Shown piece after piece: positions 22,046 through 34,787 of a DNA stretch of 64,000 nt. The notes under the pieces were generated by a model. The model worked only from the letters and a program-made list of their open reading frames with translations. It ran no database searches and was not told the DNA's origin. Location: positions 53,131,579 through 53,195,578 of the forward strand of contig CM042088.1 in assembly GCA_023512835.1 (NCBI GenBank), written 5' to 3'. The stretch is from Taxillus chinensis. Its lineage: Eukaryota; Streptophyta; Magnoliopsida; Santalales; Loranthaceae. Position 1 is the stretch's first letter; every line of letters starts with the position of its first letter. A program made the translations under genes and the position numbers.

Positions 22046-25000
22046 CTAAGCCAATATTCTGGTGCAACCTTCCGGGACACGAACACTCTGAAATTTGGGT
22101 TCCCTAGGAATGGTTGCTGGTGTTCTTTTCTTAGAAGAAGGCCTTGAAGAAGTACCAGGCGTCGAAATTGATGCCGCCATTTGGGTGGTATCACTACGCT
22201 CACTTGGACTTTCCATTTTCTTGGGTTTATTAGAAGCCATTGATGAAGCTTCCTTTATTACACTGAGTGAACGAGGTTTTGCGAAAGAAGCCATTTTCCT
22301 CCTGGCTCTTACAACTCTGCAAAATGTAATTCGAGTTACCTCAAACTTTGTTTCCATGGAAAAAAAAAAACCTTACATATAATTAGAGGAATAATAATAA
22401 AGGCAATAAGGACAACTACACACCCAGGTGTCTTGATTGCTTCTTCCTCGTATGATGAATATTTGTTCTTTCTGAAGATGATCCCTGATTTGTCAGAAAC
22501 ATCGCTATTACCATCGCTGTGTTCCAGTGCAGAATCGCCAAGGTTGGCTTTTCCTTTTCCCTTCATCATATCCCTTCTTTTTGAACTTAGTAGTAGTTTG
22601 CCTGTTTTATGTTCCACTGGCCCTGTTGCTGTGTCGGTTTGTGCAATCAGGTTTTGTTGCTGCAAATTGTACAAGGAAATGAATTATTCCTAACGAAACC
22701 GACCTAAAAAGAATCTGAAATTGAAAGGAAGTGGAACTGGGCAAAATGATGACTCAATAAATAAATAATGATAATAATGATTAAAACTCACAGACACAGG
22801 GACTTCATTTTTATGGCTCCTCTGGGAATTTGCTCTGAGAAGCCTACAAACTGTTGCTGTTTCTTTTTTGGGCTCAACATTTTGAAGCCTTCTCTCCAAG
22901 TTTGCTTCTCTAAGAATCCCTCTTTCCTAAAACAAGCTAAATGATATTATATTCCCAGAATAAATAAATAAATCCACTGCAGACAAGAAAGAATAACAGG
23001 TCCTACTGAATAGAGGAAAGTATCTATCTTACCTCTGTTCGTAGTCTGAACGGTTTTGGGTTTGTTGGCTTTGGTTTTCTATACTTCAGTTCTTGAGTAC
23101 CAGCTGCAGCAGAAGCCAAACTCTCTTTGAATATCTTATTAGTGGTTGGTATTGCCTGCATTATTTTTCAGTTGCATGAACAGAAATTTATGAATGAATG
23201 TGATATGTACATATTTACTGACAACAACAAACCACTTTGTAACAGATGATGTTACCTTCCGAAAACTTTTACAATTCTCACGGATGCCAGAAACTTTTCT
23301 TTCAGAGAGATCGCAATCAAAATTCAGGTCTCTGTAATCGATGTGATGATAAATGGTTAGGTTACACAAGCAATAAAAACGCTAAGAGAACACTAAATAA
23401 AAAACTGTAAGTGGATTAGACATTTACACCTGTGACAGGGAGAAGCATTTTCCTTATCACCATAATCCTTAAGTTCCACACTGTTCTCCTTATCATCGGG
23501 CAATAATTGTTTGTCTTCAGTCTCATTTCCAGCACAAGCTTCTTCTGGGGATTGAGATTTCAGAGATGCACCTTCAGAGGCGTCGCTTCCATTACAGGCT
23601 GCGTTTGTGGGTTTAGATTCAGGAGAATATTTCTCATTATCACCACTCTTCTCTGTTACTTCCAAACTGCTCTCCTTATCATCAGACGCCAATTCAAATT
23701 CTCTGTCTTCACTCCGAGTGGCCTCACTTCCGTTACAAGCTTCATTTTTGGGTTGAGATTCAGGGAAAAATTCTTCACAAACCTTCTCCCTCACACATTG
23801 TATTTTCCCTTGTTCATCGTCATGCATGTGGTGACAAGTAGGAGCTGCATTATCACCATGTTCTTCAAGATCGTTAGCCTGATGATCTGACTGGGAGTTC
23901 CTGTCAACTCCTAAGGCACAGCCAGTGGTTTCTTGACAATAAGCTCTAGAATCACAGTTACTTGAGTTACCATTAGTCAGTGACTTCACACCCCCAGAAC
24001 CATCCCTTGATTTGTCATCGATTTCCATGTCACTTGCGTAGTTTACAACAGCCTCATAAAACAATGATCCACCACATCCCTGCAGGCATTTGCCTTTGTC
24101 CTCCATCTTGTGCTTCAAAGAACACATTGCGTTTTTAGCCTGCCTTTTGGTCTTGCAAGAACTTGATTTGCTCGAGGAATTTAAACACCATGGTTTGTTA
24201 TAATCCCGTTTGATGTCTCTCGGTGGGTGTTTACTTGGACGCTGCAAGGCACGCTTTTGCTGGCTCGTTTTCTCAAGCCGCTTGATCTCTTTACATATTT
24301 TGGTTAATGGGGTCTTCAACTCTTGTGAAATTTTTGTCCCAACAACCTTCTTTGGAGACTGGAATATCAGAGCCTTTGCTAGCACCCTATTCGTAGAGAC
24401 TTCTTCAATAGCCGGCGTCGGCTTTGGATTCCTAACACTATGGAAAAGGTTCCGGTTGGGAACACCCTTTCTCATTCTTGGAGTGGTCAAACACTTTGCA
24501 GCAACGACACCAATTGCTTGCTTTGTCTTCGCTTTTGAGATTAAGCTATCCTTGGGGGGAAGTGTCCTATCTTCCACCTCAGCATCCTTCATCTTCTGGG
24601 AAAGTGAAGAGACAACAGTTGGTTTTGATAATCTGCGCCTTGAGGGTTTTGCAGGAGCAGAGAGTGGGCATTTTTTCGTTGTTGAACTGCGTCATTAAAA
24701 ACAATGTATTCTAACCTGTTAGCTTAACCAGTAAAACTGAACATCTGGTCAGAGGTATGGAAATAACAAACCTTGGATATTTCCTATTTAGAGCTTTCTG
24801 AAGTCGTACATTAGGACTCCTTGCCGCCATAACCTGTATAAATCAATAATGTTAGTCCTCAAACAATCTCTCAAGGATCTTAGGCTAAAGCAAAAGCAGA
24901 ATACGAAGGATGCGTAGAAAAACTAACTCGAAGAACAAAACTTTTGGAGATCTTCTCAGGGTCAATTTCCTCTTCATGCTTCCGGTCACATCCTGAGTGC

Positions 25001-25970
25001 ATCAATCAATGACACCAGAAATCAAACTCAAGTTCCAAATTAAATCAAACTCATCTGAGTCTCATATCAAGAAGGTCGGTCTGACTAATGTTTAGATGGC
25101 TGTTAAAAAATGACGGTGGTGGTTTCCAGGAAGTTTGCATAGACATTAACATCCTACAGATGGGTTTATAAAACAAATTTAAATTCCTAGAGAGAGAGAG
25201 GGGGTTTGAGAGAGCAAAATTCTCCTACTAGCATTATAAATATGATGCAAATCACTTATAATGGAAGCTTTTGCAAACCCTTTTATAAAGTATTTTGGGA
25301 GTGTTTTTTCTTCTTTCCATAACAAGACCATGTATTCTTGTTAGAAAATTTATTTCAATGAGCTTAAGTGTGCGAATAAATAGGATTAGATTTGACCATG
25401 GATTTACTGCATTACTGTTAGAGGTTTTTAATTCAGCATTAAAAACCTAATGCAAAAAAGGCATGGAGTTTGAGTCAATTTGGTGTTCTAGATAAAATAT
25501 GGTGATCTTGGGTCCATACCGTCCATTAATTTTTTTTTTTTTAAAATCTAGGAATGTTATTAAAAGGGAGAAAACCTCAAAACCAAATCTATGCATCAGA
25601 CCTCAGACCAAAACCATGTAACAAATTGCAATTATATGTACTCAAGCTGTTAAAATTTATATTAACACGCGCGCGCGCGCGCACACACAAAAGCAGATGT
25701 GACCACAGGCACCATACATTCAAATACCTCACCACAAATAAAGAATATAATCACAACCCAGAATCGGAAGCGAAAAAACAAAATGTGGGAATATAAGATG
25801 GTGGCTTGAAAAATCTCACCGACTCGCATACAGAACCAGTAGCGATCGTTGGGACGGTAGCAATCTGGGACAGTGAAGTCAACGAACTTGGGGGCCTCAA
25901 TCTTCTCGTAGAAGTCGCTGCCGTCGTCCCCAGCGGCTGCGTTTGTCTGTTCCGGCTGTGGGCTCTCCAT
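22046..25970 (-). CDS. Plant-specific basic protein with TPX2-like motif, uncharacterised
   Basis: Nine exons on the minus strand join in frame to 791 residues: 25970-25820, 24992-24928, 24833-24772, 24686-23430, 23331-23256, 23155-23033, 22926-22792, 22659-22424 and 22316-22046. All introns are GT-AG. The N-terminus has FYEKIEAPKFVDF, a YWFC..GC..KH cluster that could bind metal, and VMAARSPNVRLQKAL. A Ser/Lys/Pro-rich basic region follows, with NRVLAKALIFQSPKK. Residues of about 405-510 hold three acidic repeats. At 566-592, PKPFRLRTEERGILREANLE resembles the TPX2-family microtubule-binding signature. I recognise the conserved plant family but know no function. A spindle or microtubule role is inference from the motif only. 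The gene model rests on splice logic and family resemblance. Confidence 0.85.
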
Positions 25971-28499
25971 TTTCTAGGGAGAGAGAGAGTGTCTGGGGAG
26001 AAGAGAGAAGAGATACCAGACCTTCAATGGTGGGGAGTCGTCTCGCTTGGGGGAGAGAGAGAGAGAGGAGAGAGATAACAGAAGAAATTTTAAATGTTGG
26101 TCTCTCTACAAGAAAATAGCCGTTGGGAAAGTGGGTCATTACAGCGAATCTCTCTTGTCAGCGGTTAAACCCTACTCGCTACTCCCCACCCGTAAATTTG
26201 AATTTTGGTGCGGACACCGGAGTCCATTTTCTTCTATATTTTTCTATCTATTTTATTTAAATATATTTATTTAAAAACTAATACACTCTTATACAATTAT
26301 CTATTTTATCTATATTATAGAAAATGTAGAGAGATAATAATTAACTGATGTGACCGAGCAGAATTATTTTTCTATTAGATAAAAAAATGAAGAGTGAAGG
26401 ATATATAGGTCTTCCCAAGAGTAGTTTCTTGTATATTTTTTTATTTTTCAAGTAGAATAAAGTGCTATTAAAACATATCAATGTAGTGCTAGGGCAATAA
26501 TTAAGTGTTGATGTTTTTTTTTTTCATTTTTTCTAATGCAACTAAGGGAAAAAAATTCACATGATCATGTATACATTCAATATAATTGTTGTCTCCAAAT
26601 AAGGTTATAAGAGAGAAAGGAAAATTGCAAAATTTATAATCCCTTGGTGCTTTACAATCTTGTTTGGAGGAGTGAGTGGATGATTACATAACATGGTGAT
26701 AGTTTGGTCAATCACATGAAATATGGTTAATAGAGAAATTGAGGCATCCACATCATTCCGAGGTCACAGTAGACTTAGAAAAATGAGAATTAATGAGTCA
26801 TCCAACAAGGAAGAGTTGATGGTGAAATAGGACGAGCATTATGATAAAAATGTTGGTTTTGATGTAGTTGGTTTTGTAGATCAGAGCAAATAAGATGATT
26901 TACTTCTTAATTTCTAGGCTTTTTTTCATTTATGAGTCCTGACTCTTAAGAAATTAAGGAATTAAGCTGGTATATGGTATGTATTTTTTTTATTTTGGTT
27001 TTATGATTTGAATCTTTATTAGAATTAAAGTTTAAATCCTGAATTTTGAGAACAAATTCTAGCTATTTAATAAGACAAAGAGAATGCATTTTAAAAAGGA
27101 TAGTTTTTAAAAATTTGGTTCCATAAAAATTGGTAAAAATAGAATAAGGTGGGCTTGCAAATGCGACTGACAATGCAGGAATCGTCCAATTTTGCTATTT
27201 TTTTATTTATGTTTTTGATGTTTTAATGTTGTTATGATGATTATTTGATGTTCTTATGATGTTTTGTATGATGATAATGGTTGGAAAATACTAAGGGGAT
27301 CAAATTAAGGACTCTATTAATTTAGCTTGATGTTATATATATGCAAAGTTACCAAATTTTGAATGGTGATTATGATTGTATAGGATTGTGATTAAGGCCA
27401 TTATTAGACTATGTGTGATTAAACTGTTCTGTATGATGATTTGTGATAAGTTGTGATTAAATGATGATTATGACGATGAGGATTATGCCACTTTTGGCTT
27501 TTTATATGGTCTATTTGTATGATTATGATATGATATGATTGTGGTTGTTATGGGGGGTAAGGGGGCATGGTTTCAAGGTTGAAGGCTTAACATCTGTTGA
27601 TGTAATTGTAGGCATTAATAACCGAATGAGGTTGAAAGTTGGTGTAATTGAAGGTATGATATGTGGCTAAATACTTCTAACAATGATGGAAGGTTTACGA
27701 GGTATGATTGAAAAACCTGTAGGGTTTGAGCTTGTTAATGCTTGAGATGATATGAGTTATTTTATGATATGATATGACCTAAAATGACTTGATATCACTT
27801 GATGAGCTATGACTGTTATGTGGTACAAATCCTTTGCTGATGTTTGATTGTTATATATTTTAAAATGCATTTGACCATATAAGTGATATTTGTGTGGGTA
27901 GTTAGAACATTACATTGACACATGCATATACATGACATGTAGGATTCTAGGTTTGGTTTGGGTTGTATGGGTGGTGTGAAGTTGACTTATTGGGCAATTG
28001 TTCTTAACTCTATATTATTGATATATTTTTTAAGTATTTGCAGTTAACTGGAGGCAGTCCTAAGAGTTTATTACTAGTTGTGTCATTATTAATGTAATGA
28101 CTTGTTTTATTATTTTGTAATGATGATAGTTTGGTTTGGTTTATTTATTATCCGAACAAGGATTTATGAAGGTTTTACTGGATTGATGACATGATTTTAT
28201 TATTAAATTTCATTGACTTTTATTGGTTGCATATCATGTAAGAATGTGCAAATATACCCTTGATGTATGATGTACCTATTTGTTTTTGGACATCATTTGT
28301 TATGTAGTCTCTTTTAAGTGATAGTCATCAATCCATTGACTCTTCGAGTGTGGGCATAGAGAAATCTTGTGCTCAGTTTAGCTCTCTGAGTTCGGGAACA
28401 TGATAACATATATCTAGTAGACCTTGTACTTCTTATATTCATCCATAGCAAGAAACATTTGAATTATTTATAGCTTTACTACTAGTACAAATGTCTCAT
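25971..28499. other. 5' leader of the minus-strand gene and AT-rich intergenic DNA
   Basis: 25980-26070 contains GA-rich tracts (GAGAGAGAGAG) just upstream of the minus-strand ATG, as is common in plant leaders. From 26220 to 28499 the DNA is AT-rich with many TGATTATGA-like words and no supported gene. Confidence 0.45.
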
Positions 28500-30130
28500 C
28501 AACATTTATTTTTAATTTGTGAGTATCCCTTACAAACCAGCTGCCTTACACGTTTTCCAACTACTTTCCCATCTTTATTCATCTTGTTTTTGAAAGCTCA
28601 ATTTATCCTTATGAAAATTTTTATCCTTTGATCTTGGCATAAGCTTTTAAGTTTCATTTTTCTTAATTTAATCTAGTTCTTCATTCATTAACTAATACAT
28701 GCCTTGTCTTTTATAGCTTCTCCAACAATTTTTGGTTCAATATTTGAGAGTAGTGCAGTTGTTTCCATAAATCTTCTTCTAATGGCGACACTTGGATTTC
28801 AAATGATTTGACTTTTATCGTGTGCATTGAACCATGTTCTTTTTGGTTTTTTTCCTTTGTTCATAACCTGTAAGAGAAGGTTTACTCTTTCTATTTTTAG
28901 ACTCACTCTTCTAAGAGTCTATCCCATTCTCATTTTTAATACTTTAATGCTCCTTCATTGTTATCCTTCAAGAAAATCATCTTCTTCACTTTCTGCCTCT
29001 TCATGGCTCTATTCTTTACCCTTTCGAAACTCATCAAATTTTACTTTATTAGATGTAACAATTTTTCCATGTCTTGGCAAATAAACTCTATATCCTTTGG
29101 TCTTCAATAAGTAACCAATAAAGATGTGTTACTCTTATCTAACATGAATTTTTTTAATGCCCTATTACTTAAGCTTTACATAAAAAGGGCTTCCAACTTT
29201 CCACACCATAACTCATATAGTGTACATTCTGTCCTTAGCCTCAATGCCATTCTCTTAAGTGGAGGTTACTTCAGTCTAAAACCTTACTTGGAGGTCACTT
29301 TCTGCCCATCTTAACTATAACTTTATTCTTCCTTTCCACCACTCTATTATATTGTGGTGTCCTTGTAACCGGTAACTGTTGATAAATTCTATAATTGTCA
29401 AGGTAATTCTAAAAGCTTCATTTATGAACTCAGTGCTTTGATTTAATCTTAACACTTTGATTCTTTAACCATAATTATTTTCAATCATTCTTTTAAACTT
29501 CTTGAAATAGTCCAAAGCCTCTAATTTATGCTTTAAATATATAATGGAAGTTCTTCTTGTGAAGTCATATACAAACAAAATGAGGTACCTTTCACCATTA
29601 AACCCTTTATTTCTCATATGTCCGCATAAATTTGTATGTACAACCTCTAATGTTGTATTATATTCCTTAATGTTCTAGTGAAATATGGCCTATTTTCCTT
29701 CAAGCATGTTAAGTACACATGCTCTTTATCTCTATTTTCCATTCAAGCATGTTAAACATGTTAAATCTCTTATAGCTTTACATGCTACTAGTTTCTTCGT
29801 GTTCTTTTGGTTGAAATGCCCCAATCTTCTATGCTAGAGCTCATTCTCTTATTTTTTTTGTTATTAAATAGTTTTGGGTCTTATTTTCATTAATCACATA
29901 TAAATTTTTATTTGTTCTTCTGCCCACTACAACAATCTTACCATTATTCTTCTTAATATAGAAGTCTATTTTTGTGAATATGACCTCATTGTCTACATCA
30001 CAGAGCTGACTCACAAAGGCTAAGTTATATATTAACCCATTAACATAAAGTAAGATATGAAAAGAGAAAATTTTGTTTTAGTATATGGATTCACCACTCT
30101 CTTTATATACAATCGGAAAAACTATTAACA
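28500..30130 (-). pseudogene. Decayed Ty1/copia pol (integrase region)
   Basis: Read on the minus strand, the pieces follow copia order. Near 30000 is a pre-integrase FVSQLCDVDNEVIF-like piece. Near 29380-29440 is integrase text LNQSTEFINEAF and YRLQGHHNIIEW, with the usual TPQQNG altered. Near 29210 is TIYELW-like text, and near 29080 KGYRVYLPRHGKIV. Stops and frameshifts occur every few dozen codons. It is an old fossil with no reverse transcriptase preserved. Confidence 0.7.
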
Positions 30131-30329
30131 AGCTTGCTGGGATATTGGGAATATCAAATTCCAAAACATACCAATAGCAACCAAATCACTACACAAATTA
30201 AATATTGCTAGTTATGCAACTACATACAACACATCTCAATACTTTTTCTTAAGCCTTAACATAATCCCATTAACTAGCTTATCCTTTTCGAAGGTTTCTT
30301 TAGATTAGGGTTTTTGATTGTTCATGTTA

Positions 30330-30749
30330 ATTTTAAGTTCTTTGATAAAATCACACAAATAATAAAAAGAAGCATGCATGAACATAAAGGACACATGATA
30401 TATGTGGTTCGGTTAATATAACATACACCACGAGTGGTGAGGTTTCTACCTCCACCGATATCAATCCACTATACATCAACAATAATACAAGCAGTTTATG
30501 CCTCACATACAAGGATGCAATCTCTTTCACCTCTCCTTTTACTTCTTTACACAATTACAAGCATGTAATAATAAGAAAACATATCCACTGCAAATCTTTG
30601 TCTAACTCATTTGGCCTTTATGTGAATGTAACATTTGCTTTAATTAAACTTACAATCAAACTATACCAACATGCCTTGATCTTACAAAATTAAGCTGTAG
30701 GTGTATTCTAATATGTAGTGTGAATTCGATCACTTAAGAAGATATTATC
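30330..30749 (-). repeat. Probable copia LTR remnant
   Basis: The segment contains the GTGGTTCGGTTAATATAAC...CACGAGTGGTGAGG pattern often seen at the ends of plant copia LTRs. It lies where the 5' LTR of the preceding minus-strand remnant would be. Boundaries cannot be fixed. Confidence 0.35.
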
Positions 30750-30754
30750 ACTCT

Positions 30755-32940
30755 TGTTGGACCTCATTTTGACCGGGCCAGATCGCAACCAAACTCGACA
30801 GGAAGCTTAAAATTGAGAGCCATTTCTGAGAAACCTCAAAATGCCCCAAGGCCAACACCAAAGGATAGAGGATGAAATTTGGAGACTAACGCACTCAGCC
30901 GTGCCCAATTCTGACTCGAAACGAAGAAGTTATGACTAAAATAGTTTTAGGCACAAAAAAAATCAAACTTACAAAAAGATAGTCAATGCCCCTGATCAAA
31001 CTGTCCAAAAATACGATTAACATCGGGAGCATCATAGTCAAATCCGGATCATCAGAGTCAAATCTGGAGCATCGTCCTTATACCGAAGCTTTAAAGACAC
31101 GGAAATTTGGGCCTTCCATTGATCTAGAATAAGGAACCTTAGCACGGAGTAATGAATCCGAGCCTTCCATTAATCCGGAATAAGGAGCCTTAGTACGGAG
31201 TAAAAGATTTGAGCCATCCTTAATACGGAATAAAGAATTTGATCTCTCCACTAGTCCAAAATAAGCTTCAATGATGCGGAGTAAAGGATACGAGTGATCC
31301 TTAGCATGGAATGAGGAATCCTAGACTTCCAATTATTCGGAATAAGCTTCAAATGATGCAGAATAATGCTCCAATGATCCAGATTAAGGCTGGATTCCAG
31401 TACGAGCCTTGGGAGATTCTCGGATTTTCAAAACATCTTAAATCCGGGCATCCAATCATTAACCAGAGCGCCTTCAAACACTTCGTTCTCGGATTTTCCT
31501 TTCCCAAGTGAATTAAATGAGTTTTGTTTTTCCCAATAAATAAATCTGTTGCCCAATGCAACATTGGCACTCTATTTTCGATCATGAAAACTAAGAGTCT
31601 CCATGATTAAATGCCAAATTAAATGTTAGCATCTTGGGTCTCTTCTTTCAAAGCATGGGAATTGGGAGCCTTCACATTTAACTGCCAAATTAAATGTTAG
31701 CATCTTGGGACTCTTCTTTCAAAGCATGGGAATTGGGAGTCTTCACATATAAATGCCGTATTGACCCATTAGAACCTCAAATCATTAATAGCAACGACTC
31801 CCCTATTTCGAAGGTATTGGTTGTTTTTCCTTAAATGCCTATAAGTAGGCTGCCCTAGATGCAGTCAAGAGGAGAAAATGATCAAAAGAGAGGAAAATCA
31901 ATTATCAAAGGAGGATTTTGGAGAGGAAAAAAATCAAAAAGAGATTTACTTATTTTCTAAGGAAAAAGGCATCCAGAATTACTCTGTCTTCAAGCAGCTA
32001 AAGGGGACATTCAAAACCAAGGAGGAAACATTCTGAAATCGTGAAAACTGAAGGCTTAAAGCCAGGAAGGAAAGCTGCATTTTTCTTTCTAACCTTTTTG
32101 TTTTTAGGGAGACTTTTGAAGGAAGATCTCCAAGTTCGGTCACAAAAAGATCACTCGGATTTTTCTCTTTAATTTCTCTATATTCAAACTGTTAAAACTT
32201 CTTTTCTCAAATATTTTGAAGTGAAATGGTTTCCCTTTTAACTCTTATTCTTTTTTTTCTTCAAAAAAAAAAAAAAAAACCAATCAAAAGATCATTTTCT
32301 AGAAAAATTAAAACAAAGCCTGGGTGGTCATGAGGGTTGAGCCCTAAATGCTCATATCCTAGTCTGCTTGGGCCACTATCAATTTATATTGTGATAGTAT
32401 TTCTCTATTTGAATTCAAATTATTTTTATTTTCCTTTCTAAAAAAAGAAAATCACTTTCGTTTTCCTAAAAAATTTTAATACTATCACATGGGCCTAGAT
32501 CCCACATTCTTTTCTAAAATTAGAATGTCTCATTTTATTTATTTTAAAATCCTTTTTGTTGTTTTAAGGCCTAGATCCTAAAAGCTCTCTTTTTCCAAAA
32601 ATTAAAAATATAAAAAATAACTTCTTTTTGTATAATGCAAGCAAATACTCATAGATCAAGACTAGGTACCAATTGTGGGCATTATGGGGGTGCAAGAGTT
32701 TTTCTTCGTTTTCCACACATAACCGACTCCCAAACCTAATTCTTTTGAACCGTAGACCTTATCTTTTCTAGGTGCCCAATCACACCTCTAAATTGTTTGG
32801 TGGCGACTCTATATTTTTCTTTTCTTTCATGGTTTGTGTGAGCCTTGTGCATGGATGACTACTCTAGGATCAACTTAATGAACCAGCATGGAATCCTTTT
32901 ACAAAGATAGGACGAGCCTGGTCAAAAACGGGTGATAACA
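30755..32940 (+). mobile_element. Solo LTR of a Ty3-gypsy-like element, 2186 bp
   Basis: It starts TGTTGGACC and ends GTGATAACA, so the termini are TG..CA with a short inverted repeat. The 5-bp sequence ACTCT is directly repeated at 30750-30754 and 32941-32945. Inside are roughly 60-bp degenerate repeats (31080-31340), a perfectly spaced 71-bp duplication (31612-31753), a CCTATAAGTAGG possible TATA region near 31848, and a GGTGGCGACTC word near 32800 common in Tat-type gypsy LTRs. No internal domain follows, so it is a recombination product. Confidence 0.8.
31612..31753. repeat. 71-bp tandem duplication inside the solo LTR
   Basis: Two units start at 31612 and 31683 with TGCCAAATTAAATGTTAGCA. 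They differ at only a few bases, so the duplication is younger than the surrounding degenerate repeats. Confidence 0.85.
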
Positions 32941-32945
32941 ACTCT

Positions 32946-33162
32946 CTATGGATTCTCTATCTTAAATGAGCTCTCTATCCAGGATATGAGTAGAAGACAA
33001 CTTTCAAGATACAAGAAGGATTATATGAGTGTGTAGTTATGCCATTTGCTCTAACTAATGCTTCTTTATGTGATAAATTCCCGGTATTACAACCTTTCAA
33101 TGGCAAATTTAGTGTGGTTATTTCAATGACATCTTGATGTACAATAAATAGGAGGAAAAACA
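32946..33162 (+). pseudogene. Ty3-gypsy reverse transcriptase fragment
   Basis: From 32994 the plus strand reads KTTFKIQEGLYECVVMPFALTNAS, the conserved gypsy RT block before the catalytic YxDD. A decayed PFNGKFSVV follows. The catalytic motif itself is lost (near 33130 the sequence reads ISMTS). A solo LTR interrupts the frame at 33163. Confidence 0.8.
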
Positions 33163-34194
33163 TGTCACGCCCCGGATCTCCCAACACCGAGAAACTGGTT
33201 AGTGATGGCCCATGTCTCGCACCCAGGAGGTCAAGGGGTTGGTGAATGGTCACCTAATAGGGCTCCCTCAAGGGTGCTACCCACAACCTGCTATAATCTC
33301 ACACACGACGTGCACAAATTAGGGTCACCAGCCCCAAAACACAGTGTTCCAAAAAAATACAGGAGTTTCAAGTTTAACAGTTATAATGTCTCAAAAAAAC
33401 AGTAAATCAACACATATGCTTCCACGGCGGAATAACCTCCTAACGCCTGTTAGGTCCTGCAGAAAAAGACATTAAAGGTGGGTGAGCAAACCATAGCTCA
33501 ATAGGGGTTATGCCTCCTTGGACCAACCCAACATCTCCTCTACAAAATGCTCAGTGCAGACATGTGCAGTGTAATGTACCTAAAGTAGCAATGGAAAACA
33601 CACAAGGAATTCACAGGTAGTTCCCTCAATGGAACCTCAGCATCTCATGTCCAATCTAGGACTGTCCCCTTAATGGGACCTCAACATCTTATGCCCATCC
33701 CATGGACTGTCCCCTCATTGGGACCTCAATATCTCATGTCCATCCCATGGACTGTCCCCTCATTGGGACCTCAATATCTCAACCACAAGCACAATAACAA
33801 AGCACACAAAACATCTCATGGAACATCTTTATTAAAGCATAACAATTCTCACGCATGTATTAAATTCCCAACACACATCAATAAAGTTCCACCACGTCTC
33901 AATTTCATGTTTCATCACACAAAACACATGCACAATATACACTCAAATGTATACCACTATATATAAATATATTTACACATATCTCAGATTCACATATCAT
34001 AATACAATCTCCCCAAAACGTTGTATTAAGAAATCATAACAATGGAAACTAATTCCAGGAGATAGAACTACCTTAAATCCAAATGTGTTAGGGTTTAGAA
34101 ATCAAGAAAATCAGGTGATACTCTTTCGTCCTTGCTCCTCTCCAATGGCACCTCCCGCTCCTAAGCACGCACCTGCTACGATCGCGCAGACGAT

Positions 34195-34235
<41 letters not shown>

Positions 34236-34782
34236 GTCGGCGGCTATGGAAGAAGAACCCTAAAAATCAAAAAACAGGAAAACATATCGAAAATATGCTG
34301 TCACAGAGGCGACGTTGACCAAAAATAGGCGAAATCGACCCACATCGACCAACCTTCTCACGTCGACCAGGCACCCACGTCGACCAAAACTCACATCGCA
34401 CCAGGTCGATCTTAGGCTGGGTCGACCAGATCGAACTCACATCGACATCGACCCACGTCGAATATTTCTCGCGTCGACCGATATACAGGGGAAAAGCTCT
34501 CGGGAAATTGCTCTTGGTCGACCTCGACCGCACATCGACCAACGTCGACCACAATTCTCGCATCGACCACTCACATCGACCACGTCGACCGCTCACTCTG
34601 CCAAGTCAACCCTAGCCACACCCCCGCCGAGGCGCTGCGCCCTCGGACTCCCGCTAGCCGTCAAGTCAAGGTGCTCGCCCAAACACAAATAAAGACTAAC
34701 TCATCCAAACCCAAATACAGGTCGATACAAAATATAGCACCTCAATCCTCTAACTCTCAGGACTAGGACACGAGTCCTCACA
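33163..34782. mobile_element. Solo LTR, 1620 bp, inserted in gypsy pol
   Basis: The termini are TGTCACGCCCCGG...GAGTCCTCACA. AAACA is directly repeated at 33158-33162 and 34783-34787. It contains three CATGGACTGTCCCCT-type repeats near 33660-33780, a (CT)n tract at 34199-34233 and a remarkable CpG-rich TCGACC cluster at 34310-34600. The flanking reverse transcriptase sequence (EEKHV | EYLKEVF) resumes on the other side. It replaced an intact element by LTR recombination. Confidence 0.85.
34310..34600. repeat. CpG-rich TCGACC cluster
   Basis: About fifteen copies of TCGACC, mostly within CACRTCGACCA-like 10-12-bp words, occur in 290 bases with irregular spacing. GTCGAC is frequent. The open frames through it on both strands are by-products of the repeat. 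It is the most CpG-dense part of the retroelement region. Confidence 0.7.
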
Positions 34783-34787
34783 AAACA

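Noticed and set aside
34085..34692. Overlapping open frames on both strands rich in Arg, Thr and Ser
   Set aside because: They arise from CT and TCGACC repeats within a solo LTR.
30755..34782. Two solo LTRs as the pair of one complete element
   Set aside because: Their sequences and termini differ, and each has its own target duplication.
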